DNA of 64,000 nucleotides from Medicago truncatula (taxonomy: Eukaryota; Streptophyta; Magnoliopsida; Fabales; Fabaceae), in NCBI RefSeq assembly GCF_003473485.1, contig NC_053043.1:13650001-13714000 (forward strand). Reading direction: 5' to 3'. The notes under the pieces were generated by a model, which was not told the DNA's origin, made no database searches, and saw nothing but the letters and a program-made list of their open reading frames with translations. Position numbers and translations under genes: made by a program. Positions 26,551-38,949 of the stretch are shown here, piece after piece (the stretch's first letter is position 1; every line of letters begins with the position of its first letter).

Positions 26551-26818
26551 ATGACCAAGATTCTCAAATTTTTTTATGCTATGATCATTTTACTTTCTCT
26601 ATTTCTTGCTGCAATTGACGCAGACGGTAGGGCTTTTCTTATCACCATTTTCAAATATTCATTTCTTGATTTATTTGTTTAACATTTTCAGTAACACTCT
26701 TTTGTTCTTGTTTTGCATCACAGTTGTTAATTGCACTTCTGTCCTCCAGTGTTTTACTACTTATTGTTACCTTCATGGAACAATGTTATGCTTAAACGGT
26801 CAATGTTTATGCGTTTAA
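26551..26818 (+). CDS. Nodule-specific cysteine-rich (NCR) peptide, two exons
   Basis: Exon 1 (26551-26626) encodes the NCR signal peptide MTKILKFFYAMIILLSLFLA followed by AIDAD. The intron (26627-26723, GTAGGG...TCACAG) splits the codon after the signal peptide, as in known NCR genes. Exon 2 (26724-26818) encodes VVNCTSVLQCFTTYCYLHGT then MLCLNGQCLCV. The mature part has six cysteines spaced C-x5-C-x4-C-x7-C-x4-C-x1-C, a standard NCR pattern. In-frame ATGs at 26533 and 26539 would add up to six residues; 26551 matches the family's M-x-KILKF start. NCR peptides are secreted into symbiosomes of infected nodule cells and drive terminal differentiation of rhizobia; they occur only in the inverted-repeat-lacking legumes. 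The mature region looks close to neutral by charge count, so a membrane-active role is not obvious. Nodule expression is inferred from the family. Confidence 0.92.
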
Positions 26819-28758
26819 TAGTTAAGTCGAAAATAATTCTATATTTTCTAATATTATAATTTTGTTTGCATATCGTAGTGAATGTTGTTGTTACTCATGT
26901 GAATTCTCTCACACTTTTAGTTATATTTCTCTAAACTTTTAATCTCTTTGTCCGAACAAATAGAACAACACGAGAGAAATGTTTTAGTCACAAATAGTTG
27001 TTCTATATATTTTCCAATATAATTAAATAATATGATTTTATGAGTCAATAATTATTGATGTTAAGAATAGAGTCAGGATTTAAATTTCCTGCGAGCCAAA
27101 AAACATAACAATTTAATAATAGATAATTTAAATTTCCTAATGACGTATACATAAATATTTTTATAATAAAAAGTTGTTTAGTCACACCGGTGGATTTTTT
27201 TCATACCCAAAATCGGGGTAGCTTTGGAATACAAAAACATTTTTTTTTTTAATTTTGATTTATTCAATAATAAATATTTATACTATGAATTATGGGCTAG
27301 AAGTATGAGGTTTATTGAAATAAGTAGTAATATTTAATGTGTTCCTAAAGCAATTGCATTGAGACTTTTAAGTTTAAATATTAAACATTATTTTATCTTG
27401 AGAATCATGTCATTGTATTTCAATAATGTGATGGTTACTCTTATGCCTATTGGTTATTTGTATATGTTTCTTCTTTTAAGTTTAAATCAATATAAAAAGG
27501 GCATTATTTTCAATTGAGACACAAGGGAACAACCAACAATAATCTGAACACAAAGAGGACGTTATGATGGTCAGTATATGATTCTTAAACTGAATATCCT
27601 TGTCGCAAACAGATCCGGTCTTTGTTCACAAGAGCATGTATATAGGGTGTTCAGATTTTGTACTTCAAAACAACAAGCATTTTTAAATTTTATAATTGGA
27701 AGTATGATATATAAAGGTATTCATATTATTTAATAAATAGGGGAAAAATGCTCCCCTAAAATCCAAAGTAATTATTTATTCGGTTTAAGAATCCCAATGG
27801 GTGAAAAAATAAAAAGGAGATAAAACGCTTTTCGAATTATTTAATCTAAAAATATCAATGACATTTTTGGAATATAGAAGGGCGTGTGAGAAAAAAAGGA
27901 GAGTGGAAAAAAATAGGCATACATTAATTAATAAATACATTTTAATTTTATGTCATTTAAGTTACCAGACTAGGATTTATGTAAGGAAAAATTATGGGCT
28001 TTTGGAGCCCAACTTCTCATTGATGTCTAACTTTTTCTTTTTTTTGGTTGCAAGTGTAAAAACCTGAAACCCCATAAACAAACAACGCAGGTATTCATAA
28101 ATCGCCACAATGGTCATGTTTTTTTTTTTTTTATATACACGTCAAAGACCTTTTAACATCTTAATGCCCTTGCATAGATCACAAACTTTCGTTACCAAGC
28201 TTGACCACAATGGTAATGTTGAAAGGGAAAAAACTAGTAAATATGTGTTTCAAACTACGTTTTCACCTTAAAAACACAGAAGCTACAAAATTAAGCTTCT
28301 GCATTACCATGGTTTTCGCAAACATGCCACGAAACAAAACCTACGCAACTATGCTAAATAAAATGTGATTTTTTACAAAATTAATTATAGTTAGATGTAG
28401 AAGTTAGGAGAGGTTGCTTCAAGAGGAATTAATCGATTTGAATTAATTTGATTACTTTCTAAAATGAGACTCGAACATACTTGCAACTCATTAGAATCAT
28501 GCTTGATCACTTAAACGCGTGTGTACTTATCGTGGAATCAAACATACACTTAATCCTACTTGTAGACAATCAATCTCCAATCCAACAACCCCATGAAGCA
28601 CCTTGAATACTCTCAGAAGTAGTAGAGGATGGAAAATAGGCTGTGACATAGATTTGATGTATTTAGGAAAGATAGTAATGATTAAAATAAGATTGTTCAT
28701 ATGACAGATTGATGAATTAGAGAGATAAAAATGGTCATCAAAAGTAGAAAATTGAAAA
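26819..28758. other. Intergenic, no gene recognised
   Basis: AT-rich spacer. A 69-codon frame at 27858-28067 has no recognisable features. Confidence 0.5.
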
Positions 28759-28770
28759 ACTATACAATTT

Positions 28771-28901
28771 TTTTTGTCAAGTAGCTTAGTGGTTAGAGCT
28801 CACACAATTTAATTGTGGAGAAGTGGGGTTCCGGGGTTTGAACCTCGACCCCTGCATATAATACTTAATATCCCTACCAACTGAGCTAAGCTCACGAAGA
28901 T
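28771..28901 (-). mobile_element. tRNA-derived SINE with 12-bp target duplication
   Basis: A 131-bp element in minus orientation. ACTATACAATTT at 28759-28770 is repeated at 28902-28913. Read on the minus strand, the head is tRNA-like with an A box (TTAGCTCAGTTGGTAGGG) and a B box (GGTTCAAACC), followed by a body with an internal CACAATTAAATTGTG palindrome and the tail CTACTTGAC plus an A run. This is a complete retroposon, not a functional tRNA gene. Related degraded copies lie at 42490-42595 (+) and about 58665-58830 (-). Confidence 0.88.
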
Positions 28902-28913
28902 ACTATACAATTT

Positions 28914-29718
28914 ATCCTCAAGAGGATTAATTCAAATATGTCTACCACTATTATATTCCATTATTATACTAATTGAAATGTGCTTTCCACATGATATATT
29001 GATTATGCTAGGTGGCAAAATGCCAAGCCAGCAATTATTCAATGTAGGTGTCATGTCACTTTTGTTGACTGTCACATTCGATATATAATTAGTTTCACGC
29101 CATAGAATTCAATCACACACTTAATTTTTTGGTTTTATGTAACAACCAAACTACTCCAGTTAAATCCAGAGATATTGGCCATTAAAGTATAAACATTATT
29201 GCATAAAAAAATACATATATTTGATGACTCATTGAAAAATAGTGATTTAAGATTGTAGGTAGAACAACATCACTACAAAGATATGAATAATTATAAATTG
29301 AAGTTGCACTTTCTTTAATTGATTGAAGTATCACCAAATCCACTACATGCTTTACAGTGAAATGAAATAACAATGAAACTAATGCAAAAATGTAAACTAT
29401 CACATTTTGAGTCCTTTTGTAAAGGCACTACCAAAATTTCATTACACATGAATGAAGAAATGAAGCTGTACAAATAATGACCTATTTTGGAATATGCAAG
29501 AATTGAAATCTAAGGAATGAAAGGAACAAAAGAGAAAAAAAAATGAACTGTCTTATTTTGGAAAGAATGTACCCTACTCTCAAATGGCAAATGGCAATTC
29601 ACTTCATCTTCTTTTTTCTTTTTTTATGAGCAGGAATCAAATTCGGTATCCAAGGATTTACAACACTCGCACTGTGCACCAATCACTTGCGCCTGTCCAG
29701 TGTTTTGAGAACAGTTTA
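28914..29718. other. 3' flank of the polygalacturonase-like gene
   Basis: AT-rich; presumably contains the 3' UTR near 29600-29718. No separate gene seen. Confidence 0.5.
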
Positions 29719-32700
29719 TTAAATCGCTGCAGTTTTTTGACCGAGACTCATGAGGTAGAAACACGATGATGATGAAGAATTTGAAGGGTTGCCGAGTTCT
29801 TGACAAGGTTTAGGCAACACCGAGTCTGAAAATCCCGAGACATTTGAACATTCCCATTTACTTGAAGAAACGGAATTTGTAGACAAGGTTATATTTGAAA
29901 GGCATATGTTTGTGAAGGGTGATTCTTCTATGCCACTTAAGCTTCCGGCGATTGTAATATTTTTTCCAGTTATATCCTTCAATGTTATGTGATCCAAAAG
30001 TGGAAGTGCTTTTGGATCAAATTTGTCATCAGGATGAGAACCAGAATTACCTTTGGCTGAAATTGCTGTATGAACATTTTCCATTTCTATGTGTGATAAA
30101 GCAATTTCTTTTATGTAACCACCTCTTCCTTTGGTTGTTCTGAACTCAATGCCACTATTTGAGTTGAAAATGTTAACATGCTCTATCAGGACTTTTGAAA
30201 TTCCACCAGACATTTCAGTACCAAATGAAATAGCAGAGCCGGTAAATGCACGAAGATGAACCCTTCTTATATGTACTTTCTCACTTGGTCTTCCATAGTT
30301 AATGCCGTACTGATCCCATCCACTTTTGAGAGAAATTGCGTCAAAACCAATGGAAACAAAACAATCTTCTATACAGACATTATTAGAAGAATCTGAAAAC
30401 ATGAAGAGCACAAATGTTTAGCTAAGTGACCCTCTCCAAAGTTTGGTAAGCTATTGACATTTGCAAAGCCGTCTATGAAGCACTGGTACAGACAGTGACA
30501 CTACACACGACACTGACACGTCAACCCTGGTTATTATTCGAAAAATGATATAATTGAAAATAACCATATGTTTCGGTGGTGTCGGTGTTGGTCACTTATG
30601 GAACACTGTCACACCGAGACGACACCAACATGTGTGCTTACATTCAAATATTTTACCATCTTAAATAATTATCAGTATCAATGGGTCAGAGTCAGAGTCA
30701 GCATCGTGTCTGATGTCCGTGTTTGTGCTTCATAGATGGACACTAGCATGTATTGGACACCACACTCACTCAATCTGAAGTGTCAATGCTATATAGAGGC
30801 ATTGCATTTCACAATGAGGATACAAAATTTGAGTGTATAAGATGTTACTAACCTGGTACTATACCGGCAGTATAAGGGGATTCTGGAGGAGTAGAGATTG
30901 AAATGTTTTGAATATGTACATTGCTGCATCAAATTAAATGTAACTTTATCAATATCCCTTAATTTTGTCTGCCAAATTAAGTATCAAGAAGAAGCAGAAA
31001 ATTATTCACCTGCAATAAACAGGGTGGATGCTATATGCTGGAGCATTCAAGAATGTAAGATTTGAAACTACGACGAAATCAGATGATATAATTTCAACTA
31101 GATGAGGACGACTGTGGTTAAGGGAATGAGACTTATACGAGTCCCACCAAACCATTCCATTGCCATCAATGGTTCCATTATTGCCTGGTAAAAGTTAAAT
31201 GAAAATATGTAAATTCAATATAGAAAGAGAACAACGAAAAACTTGATAGAAGCAAGAACAGATTTGGAGCAGAATTGACAAACCTGTTATGACCACATCC
31301 TCCAACTGGTTACCATTTATCAAGCTCTTGTATCTTCCGTCAGGAACATCTTTCCCTCGGCCATAAGAAGGTAAAGCTTCAATAATATTCCAATGAGATG
31401 GATCCTAAAAAAGAAAAACCACTCCTCAATTACCCTCAAATTGGTTTAACATGAAATATCTTTATACACAAGAAATCTGTGTTGTCAATAGAAAATCACA
31501 GAAAATAGTAGTTTGTCTAAATTCTGATACGCTACAATAATATAGTACAGCTATAGCCGCCATTTGACAACATTTTGTACCAAATAGGAACAATACACAA
31601 TTCATTCACATTCTGCTATGCTATAGCGCTGCTATAGCCATTATGTAACAAAATTGCAACAAATCACCATAAAAAGAGTAAAAAATCATTTTGGACCTTG
31701 AAGGTGTCAAGTGTCTCACTGTAATGCTTGAATGCATTGAAATTTCATAAACATCCCTGGATATGTCTACCATTAGAGATTTTGATCCTCATGTGTCCAC
31801 GAAACCATTAACAAAATCCATACTCAGGGATGCTTGTCTAATTTCAATACATTCAAAGATTACAGTGACTTAGTAAGAAAATGATGCAAGAGGTAAAAGT
31901 ACCTGAGATCCAATAATGACAGCACCTTTTTCCAAAAAGAGGGTGAGATGGCTGGTAAGATTGAAACTACCAGTAAGCCAGTTTCCTGGTGGCACATAGA
32001 GCTGAGCACCACCCTTATCAGCAAATGACTTGAGATAGAAAATTGCATTCTGAAATGCAATTGTATTCAGTGTTTTACCATCTCCAACTGCACCAAATTC
32101 CAAAATAGAGACACTGTGTGGTCTAGGATCCAATTTAGGATTCAAACGACATATCTCAACATCTCCATAAACATTCACGGCATTGCTCAATGCAAGAAGC
32201 AAGAGCAATGCCACCTGAAAAAGGTCACATAAACCAATTAATCACCAGAAAGTATCCCAGATTTAGAACGACATAGAAAGCCAAACATAACCTATGAAGC
32301 ATTAACACATACACGTGATCAACGCGGATAATAATTTGATCAAACAAATTAATTGAATGTAATTAATCAAGCAAATAATTAATTTGTTCATGAAGCAAAT
32401 AATTCACTTCAAATTGACAGAATTTAAGAACACATCTGAAACAAGAATGAACAAACACAACAAATGAATACGAAAATCAAGAAAATTCATAGCAAAAACA
32501 ATGAAACTAGGCAACAAAAATGCCTATTTTCACACACCAACCAATGAGAGAATCACTTCAACAAAAATATTACAAGGAACAAGAGCTTATGAGAAAAAAC
32601 TTCAAAAGTGAATTATCAGCACAAATTAAACTAGAATGCAAATTATTCAGATCAATATATCAGATCAAAATGGATTAAAATTTGATCAACAACAATCACC

Positions 32701-32977
32701 ATTGGCAAAAGGAACAAAAAAAAAACCCAAAAGAACAAATCTCATACATAAAATTTGAACATGGCCCATATGAACAAAACACAAAAACATTGACTTAAAC
32801 ATATAAAATCCAACCAAAGATCAAAACTTGAAGAGACCCTTTTAATTATAAATATAAATTTAACAAAACAAAACAATATAGTCCCAGATTTGGAACTAGT
32901 TTAAGGTCAAAACTCAAAAGGCAAAGAAAGCATTAACAAAAAAATATGAAGCCAGAGTGAAACGTACTTACAAGCAT
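29719..32977 (-). CDS. GH28 polygalacturonase-like protein, 452 aa, six coding exons
   Basis: Coding exons in order: 32972-32977 (ATG CTT only), 31903-32214, 31284-31404, 31010-31184, 30853-30923, 29719-30392; all introns are GT-AG and the joined frame is 1359 nt. The N terminus MLVALLLLLALSNAVNVYG is a signal peptide, so the protein is probably secreted to the wall. The GH28 beta-helix is recognisable: FGAVGDGKTLNT, GGAQLYVPPGNWLTGSFNL, NNGTIDGNGMVWWD, NVCIEDCFVSIGFDAISLKS, SGGISKVLIEHVNIFNSNSG, RTTKGRGGYIKEI. The usual polygalacturonase GDD motif reads GFD (residues about 244-246), the GHG position reads GTE and the RIK position reads RTTK. A plant GH28 subgroup with such changes exists, so pectin hydrolysis should not be assumed. 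The first intron splits off a two-codon exon. A GA15 tract lies upstream (33071-33100). Confidence 0.94.
30468..30740. mobile_element. Foldback MITE-like repeat in a GH28 intron
   Basis: The intron between exons 5 and 6 holds CCGTCTATGAAGCACTGGTA at its left and CGTGTTTGTGCTTCATAGATGG (complementary core TCTATGAAGCAC) at its right, with many GACAC/GTGTCGG repeats between. It resembles a common legume dispersed element. Target duplication not found. Confidence 0.5.
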
Positions 32978-33065
32978 CTTCTCAGGTCAAAGCTGGCAAA
33001 AAGGTCAGAGACTGAAGGAGACAAGAACTAGTACTAGTGCCAACACAAAAACAAGTAACAAAAAA

Positions 33066-33070
<5 letters not shown>

Positions 33071-33100
<30 letters not shown>
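33071..33100. repeat. (GA)15 microsatellite upstream of the GH28 gene
   Basis: Perfect GA repeat, about 95 bp upstream of the start codon on the minus strand, where it reads as a TC tract. Pyrimidine tracts are common in plant 5' leaders. Confidence 0.9.
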
Positions 33101-33103
<3 letters not shown>

Positions 33104-35279
33104 AGCAGGAACAAGAGGAAAAGAAGCAGCTTTATGCAGTTTTTGTGAGTATTATTATACAAGAAAGAAATTAATCTACCAATGTAAAAAAATGACAGCA
33201 AATGAAGAAGATTAATGGTCCTTTCATATATGTACAAATATTTGGTAAGAAATATTTTTTTTTAAAACAAAAAATTAAATTGTATTAATAATAATATGAC
33301 AGCTTTTTCATTAGCATGTTATCTGTGCGAAGTTTTTATCGTCGTTTAGCAACGACTACGACTAATCGAGGAACTTGTGACGTACACAATATTTTATACG
33401 CGTAATTTCAGACACTAATATTTTGAACCGAGTAGGACTTGTACGAGTACGAGTGACAAAATCCTCACTCAAAATATTTAACATTGATGCATTAATAATG
33501 TTGGATTCGAACTCAAGACTTTTTTATTAAGTCTAAAAATACCAATTATTATCTCGATCTCATGCATAGTTAATAATACCAGTAAATAAAATATTTTTTA
33601 AATGAGGAAATAGAATACTCTACTTAAGGAAGAAGAAAAAGACAAGAAAAGAATAAAATTGAATAAATTAATTAGCACTAATTGGTGATTGCACCTGTTA
33701 ATGAAAATGATTAGTAACGTCTTTCGCCGACAAAATTGTTTGAAACGGCTTCATGGATTGTGGCTGCATAGTGTTCTGTTCGGTGTTTTTACTTGTCAGA
33801 GAATTATTACATTATTACTAGCCTCATTTATGTGTGTTTTTTTTTTCTTCTTCTTCATGTGCGTGTGTTTGTGACAGTGTTTGAAAACACATCATCAACA
33901 AAAAAACGTTCTTGTTCTTTTTACATTTGTAACATTCTGATTTGTGGTGAGAACATAGGACTTTTGAGTGGAGAATTGATAAAGTAATATTCAAAGTCTT
34001 GCTGGAAGTGCCAGGTGGCATAGAATGGTGGTATTATAATTTTTTTTTGTTTCGCGCAATTATTATATGAATTGTTCGATCTAAATCAATAATCATGATT
34101 ATTTAAATTTGATTTAATTTAAATTGTTTGATTTTAAATTAGTGATTGAGATTGATAATTATGTGTCTAGCGTGTTTTTATTTGAATTTGATCTTCTCTA
34201 CTAAACGAAGGATGTCGTATGTGAAGGGAATCCAAACAGATGATAACGAGTTGAATTTGGACGTTCGATGATATGTCTAGGAAAAGAGAATTTAATATAT
34301 ATGGTTATAATAACAAATGATCTAGAATTCCAAAACAAAAATTGAGCAACTAAAAGTCAATTTTTAAAATTTTAAAATGTTGAATACAACAACATTCATA
34401 TAATAAAATTTTCTTTTTGAATTTCTTAACCTATACGCATTATGTTAGTATTTACTTATAGTATACTACAACTATCTATCTATCTAGTGTCAAATACAAC
34501 AACCAACACAACCTATCTTTGTTGGTTATAAATATAAACAAAAGTTAATTATTTTTATCAAGTTAATCATATTTGAAAATACTAGTAGTAGGTTTTTCTA
34601 TTTCTATATGAGACCAAAGAAAAGATACTATAATAGTAATAGTAGTAGTATAACGTATTATTAATAATAATAATGATGACAATATAATAAATGAAAACAA
34701 ATAAGTTAGAGGAGTGAATGGGGCAGAGAGATTAGAACTAGAAGGGGTCGAGCATGTGGATTGACAGAAGAGAAACAGGAGAATGGTGGTACCCACTCCA
34801 ATCATGGAGAAGATGCTAGCCTGGCAGCATTCACTTGACAGGACATGTCAAACTAGACTATGAGTCAGAGACATAAGCCACCTACTCTTAGGTTATCCTA
34901 TTTTAATTCAATTTTAGTTTGTTAAAAAGTGGTTTCAATTGTACTACATGTTTAGTAGTAAGTAATTAGGACCATCTTGGTATGTGATGTTTGAAGAGTT
35001 GGTAATAGTAAACCTCACTTTGACTCTCTTCTAAACAACTTACGTTTTTTTGTCTAATTTTATTAAGGGTTTTTCTAACTAATATTCTAAAGATATTTTG
35101 TTACAAAGGCTAAAGATATTTTTTTAATGATTCAAAATTGTAAATAATTTATAATTTTAAATAGAAAACGTAATGATATGTTGTCATATGATATTTTTTT
35201 AGTAGAGTTCATATGATTTTGAATGGTTCTGAAGCTGAAAAATAGTATAGTTTAATTACCGAAAAAAGATCTATAAAAG
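33101..35279. other. Intergenic between the GH28 gene and an Athila-like remnant
   Basis: AT-rich, with ATA/TAG trinucleotide-rich stretches at 34630-34670. A micro-insertion is present at 35087-35122: CTAAAGATATTTT is duplicated around GTTACAAAGG. An 80-codon minus-strand frame at 34563-34805 starts with a hydrophobic stretch but has no recognisable family. Confidence 0.5.
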
Positions 35280-37040
35280 GAAGACATGTTCCTATGTAAG
35301 GGGTTCAAAATTTTGGAGAAAACGAATTTTTGGAGTTGAAGAATTGATGACTAGGTAGGAGACCATCACAACCGATTAATGAAATGAATCCTACTTTTAT
35401 ATCATATGTTTATGTTTTAGTCATGAATAAATAATTCCTCCCTGATTAGGTTGTAGATGACTCCTTTCTAGCTTTTGACCATGTAAACTGTTAACTCTAT
35501 TTTCTGATAATTGCAAATCTAGTTTATTCAGTATAATTTGTGCTTAATGTTTTTCATGTTTTGATTAAATATAAATTGAACTCAGAGATTATACGATAGC
35601 TGACACCAACGTATAACTTAGATCTAATATATTGTTCAACTTAACGGACAATCTAGGGATAGAAAGTTGTTAAGTTGCACTACTGGAAAAAGAAAAATTA
35701 GCGAGGAAAATTAGTGACGAAAAAAATGAAATTCCTCACAAATTCTTTGGTCGCAAAATTTAGTGACGGAATTAGAGAGGGATTTTACGTTTTCCCTCAC
35801 TAAACTTCCCTTGCTAATTTTTATTTTTTTAGTAGTGTTGTGATTTCTAGAATTAATGTTCATTCAAACCTTTGAGGATTACAAGTTCACCTAATGGATT
35901 AGGGGATTGTAATTTGAAAATAGGGCTCTGAGTCAAGGGATTGACCTGAACTATTTTGTTAATTATCGTAAACTTGAGGAACAATTATACAGTTTAAGTT
36001 CAAGATTAACAATTAGTGATGAACAGATGATTCAAAAGACCTAAACCTTTCTCTTAAATTTCTACCCACAAGCTTTAACTTTCCGCAGTTTATTTTACAA
36101 TTGTTCAAACCAAACTATTTTCCATGTGCCACCCCTTATTTCAATACATCCTTAATAATAATGTTTTTGCCTGGTTGAAACATACCATGTAGATATGAAT
36201 CTTATATATTCTATTACTTCGATATAATTTAGTTCACTTGTTAAAATTGTATCAGGTTTTTGGCGTCGTTGTCGAACAATTTTGATTCATTTCCACTTGA
36301 AAATATCATTATTATTTAGGATATTTTTTTATTTACATTTTTGTCTATTTATTGAAAAAATTACCATGATTAATGCTCTTAATGTCTATTTCATTCTTCT
36401 TCCTAGATGATACAAAAGAGGTTATTGACATGTTGTATGAAAAATATCTGTTATCTCGCAACATAAAACAATATAATGACAAAATCTCAAGATTAAATGT
36501 AAAAGTGATTTTTATGGCGTGAATATCAGAGTAGATATTGTGAAGGGCCATAAAAGTAAATCAATATCGATTACAACTCTCAACTTCAAAATATTTAAGA
36601 TGAATTCTTAAGATCAAATCGAGTTTCATTTGATAAATTAAAAGTTCAATGTGGTAATATGGTTGAGAAGGCAAATGACTCTGAGAGGAAGTTAGTTGAG
36701 ATGGAGATAAAGTGTCTTGTTACTGTGGTGGAAGAAAATCCACAAGTGAGAAGAGTTGGGCTCTTCCTGAAGTCTCAGCCAATGGGATTGAAAGAAACCA
36801 TTCAAGTGCAAAGGGATACATATTCTTCTTTATGGTGGGAAGCTCAAATGACAAAGGTTTAGTAGTTGGAGCATAGGAGCATTTACTGCTTTATATGAAG
36901 TTCATGAAATTCCTACCAATTAAGAGGAGGACGAAGGATGACATGTTCTTTATGTTATACATGCCACCCTAACTGTGGTTGAGACGTCCATCTTAATGAC
37001 GTAGAACAAATCGCTCAATGGGATGCAACCCCTAATTTTT
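35280..37040 (+). mobile_element. Athila-like Ty3-gypsy LTR retrotransposon remnant
   Basis: At about 36250-36275 the sequence TCAGGTTTTTGGCGTCGTTGTCG closely matches the end of an Athila-type LTR followed by its primer-binding segment (normally TTTTGGCGCCGTTGCCG). Upstream, 35280-36250 is LTR-like (ATTGATGACTAGGTAGGAGACC near 35345), split by the CACTA MITE at 35678. Downstream, 36920-37030 (GTTGAGACGTCCATCTTAATGACGT..AACAAATCGCTC..GGGATGCAACCC) resembles the region just after the polyprotein of these elements, so most of gag-pol is deleted. A 67-codon frame at 36659-36862 lies in the internal part. Exact ends are uncertain. Confidence 0.6.
35678..35837. mobile_element. CACTA-type MITE with 3-bp target duplication
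   Basis: A 160-bp element beginning CACTACTGGAAAAAGAAAAA and ending TTTTTTTAGTAGTG, flanked by TTG at 35675-35677 and 35838-35840. The subterminal TTAGCGAGG / CCTTGCTAA repeats are inverted. No coding capacity. Confidence 0.88.
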
Positions 37041-38315
37041 TTTTAATATTTGTTATTTTGCAGATGATTATTTTCAGTATAAAGAAGAAGAAAAAAAAGA
37101 ATGAAAAGATGGACGAAGAAAAAAAACTATGGCTACAATAATCTTTTTTAATAACTCATCTTTGTCCGTGTCTGCTTTGAATTCTTTTTTTTTTTTTTTT
37201 GTACAAAAAGTGGACCAAAGCCCTAGTTTTATTTCCCTATCATTGTAATGCATGTTAATTGTTTATTATTAATGAACATATTTGTTTTTAAAGTTCACCA
37301 ATCACAAAGGTTTTTCAATAAGCTCATAAGGAGGAGGTGCTTACATTGCAACTCAACGGAAAATGCACTGCAATTGGGCATTAGGTAGCCGCAATTTCTA
37401 GAAATATCTGCGTGTAAGGTAAACCAAATTTTATTTTTTATTTTGCATATATGAGTGTTCCATGCAACTGTCATTTGTAGAAGTTGCAGTTTTTGTTTAT
37501 GTTTCTTTTTATTTGTTGATTGGTAATTTTTTGTACATATTAAGGCAGAGTGCTTGGTACTTAGAGTCTTTTTTAGCATACCTGAATTTTATTTATCCTT
37601 TGCAAAGCCAAATTAAGTCTTTATGATTAGACCTTTTTTGTTTGATGACAAACTGCATTACAAGTCTAGAAACCTTAGGTAAATTGGAGTTATGCTATGT
37701 TAGGCTATATGTTGAATCTTAAGTTTGGTATCGGGGTACTAGAGATTATTCAAAAATGTCTAAAAAAATAAAACAAAAAATGAAAAAGAAGTTGAGGCAA
37801 TCAAATCATATCTAAAAAGGTCTCATTTTAAAAAACATTTGTCTAGTACTTTTGTATTACTTTTGGAGGTAATTGGATTAAAAATGATTTCACGTTCGTA
37901 TAATGTAGGATATACGTAATTCCATGTGTTTGAATAACCTACTTTCATAAAAACTATCAAATCTTCACCTAAGTCCTATTATAAGCTGAAAATACCTTTA
38001 ATTATGTACTCTAAACTGACTTTGATTGATTGTTTAGAAACTCGTCAAATATATGATAATATGTTAGACTTGCATGTCGACTATGGAAAATCTTTGTCAA
38101 ACAATTGCGAGAAGTTGTGGAAATGGTTGCTGGTCAAACAAATCAGTTCATCATATGCTAGTTAGAAGATGAACTTTTGAAAACACCATTGTTGGGGTAA
38201 GTGTTACTTTACTATTGAATTAATTAATAATTTTGTTCCTTGAGGACAAAGAACGATGCAAGTTTGGGGTTGTGATAACATGTTGTCATACAATGTTTTG
38301 GAAAACAGCAATTGT
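37041..38315. other. Intergenic, nothing recognised
   Basis: AT-rich spacer with only short frames. No transposon ends or gene signatures were found. Confidence 0.5.
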
Positions 38316-38323
38316 ATCACAAA

Positions 38324-38707
38324 CAGTGACGGAGCAAAAAAAAAAATGTCAGGGTGGATCAGTAAAATTAACTATTGAAAAATTGTTTAAAATCTCGCGA
38401 ATTAGACCTATAATTGAATTATTTAAATTTTTCAGGTGGGCCACTACACCAATTTGCGGAAATTTGGATCAACCAAAACCTAAAACCGACATAAAATTGT
38501 ATAAAATCTCGCAAAATAGACCTATAATTAAATTATTTAAATTTTCGGGTGGGCCACTACACCATTTTGCAGGAATTTGGATCAACCAAAACATAAAATC
38601 AACACAAAATTGCATAAAATCTCGCAAAATAGACCTATAATCGTTGATTTTTTAATTTTTCCGGGTGGGCCGTGGCCCACCCCAGCCCATGAAAGACTCC
38701 GCCACTG
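38324..38707. mobile_element. hAT-type MITE with 8-bp target duplication and internal tandem repeats
   Basis: Ends are CAGTGACGGAGC and the complement of CAGTGGCGGAGTC. ATCACAAA at 38316-38323 is repeated exactly at 38708-38715. The 384-bp body contains about 2.4 copies of a 120-125-bp unit (AAAATCTCGCxAAxTAGACCTATAAT...GGTGGGCCACTACACCA...TTTGGATCAACCAAAAC). The long reading frame across it is a by-product. Confidence 0.92.
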
Positions 38708-38949
38708 ATCACAAATTACATATTAAAATTACAAAGAAACATCCAGACGCTCCTCAAATCGTGACACAATTTATAGAAATCGTGGCCCGATTTTTGACGA
38801 GCTGAAACTCTCCAATTTTGCTTAAAATCATGTCACGATCTATTATAGAGCATGACATGATGTGTGAATTAAATGTTAATTGCAATCCATTAATCCAATA
38901 TATTTCAAAAGCATCTTCCCTATTCCTACGTCTCTTTATGATGAGATAA

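Noticed and set aside
28783..28870. A possible tRNA gene
   Set aside because: A and B boxes are present but no cloverleaf forms, and a 12-bp target duplication with an A tail shows it is a SINE.
34740..34790. A TTGACAGAAGAGA stretch resembling miR156/157
   Set aside because: Identity is limited to about 13 bases and I found no complementary arm within hairpin distance.
34563..34805. 80-codon minus-strand frame with a hydrophobic N terminus, possible secreted peptide
   Set aside because: The distal part is low-complexity ATA-rich translation and no conserved motif follows the hydrophobic stretch.
38233..38640. 135-codon plus-strand frame
   Set aside because: It crosses the end of the hAT MITE and runs along its internal repeats, so it is not a host gene.
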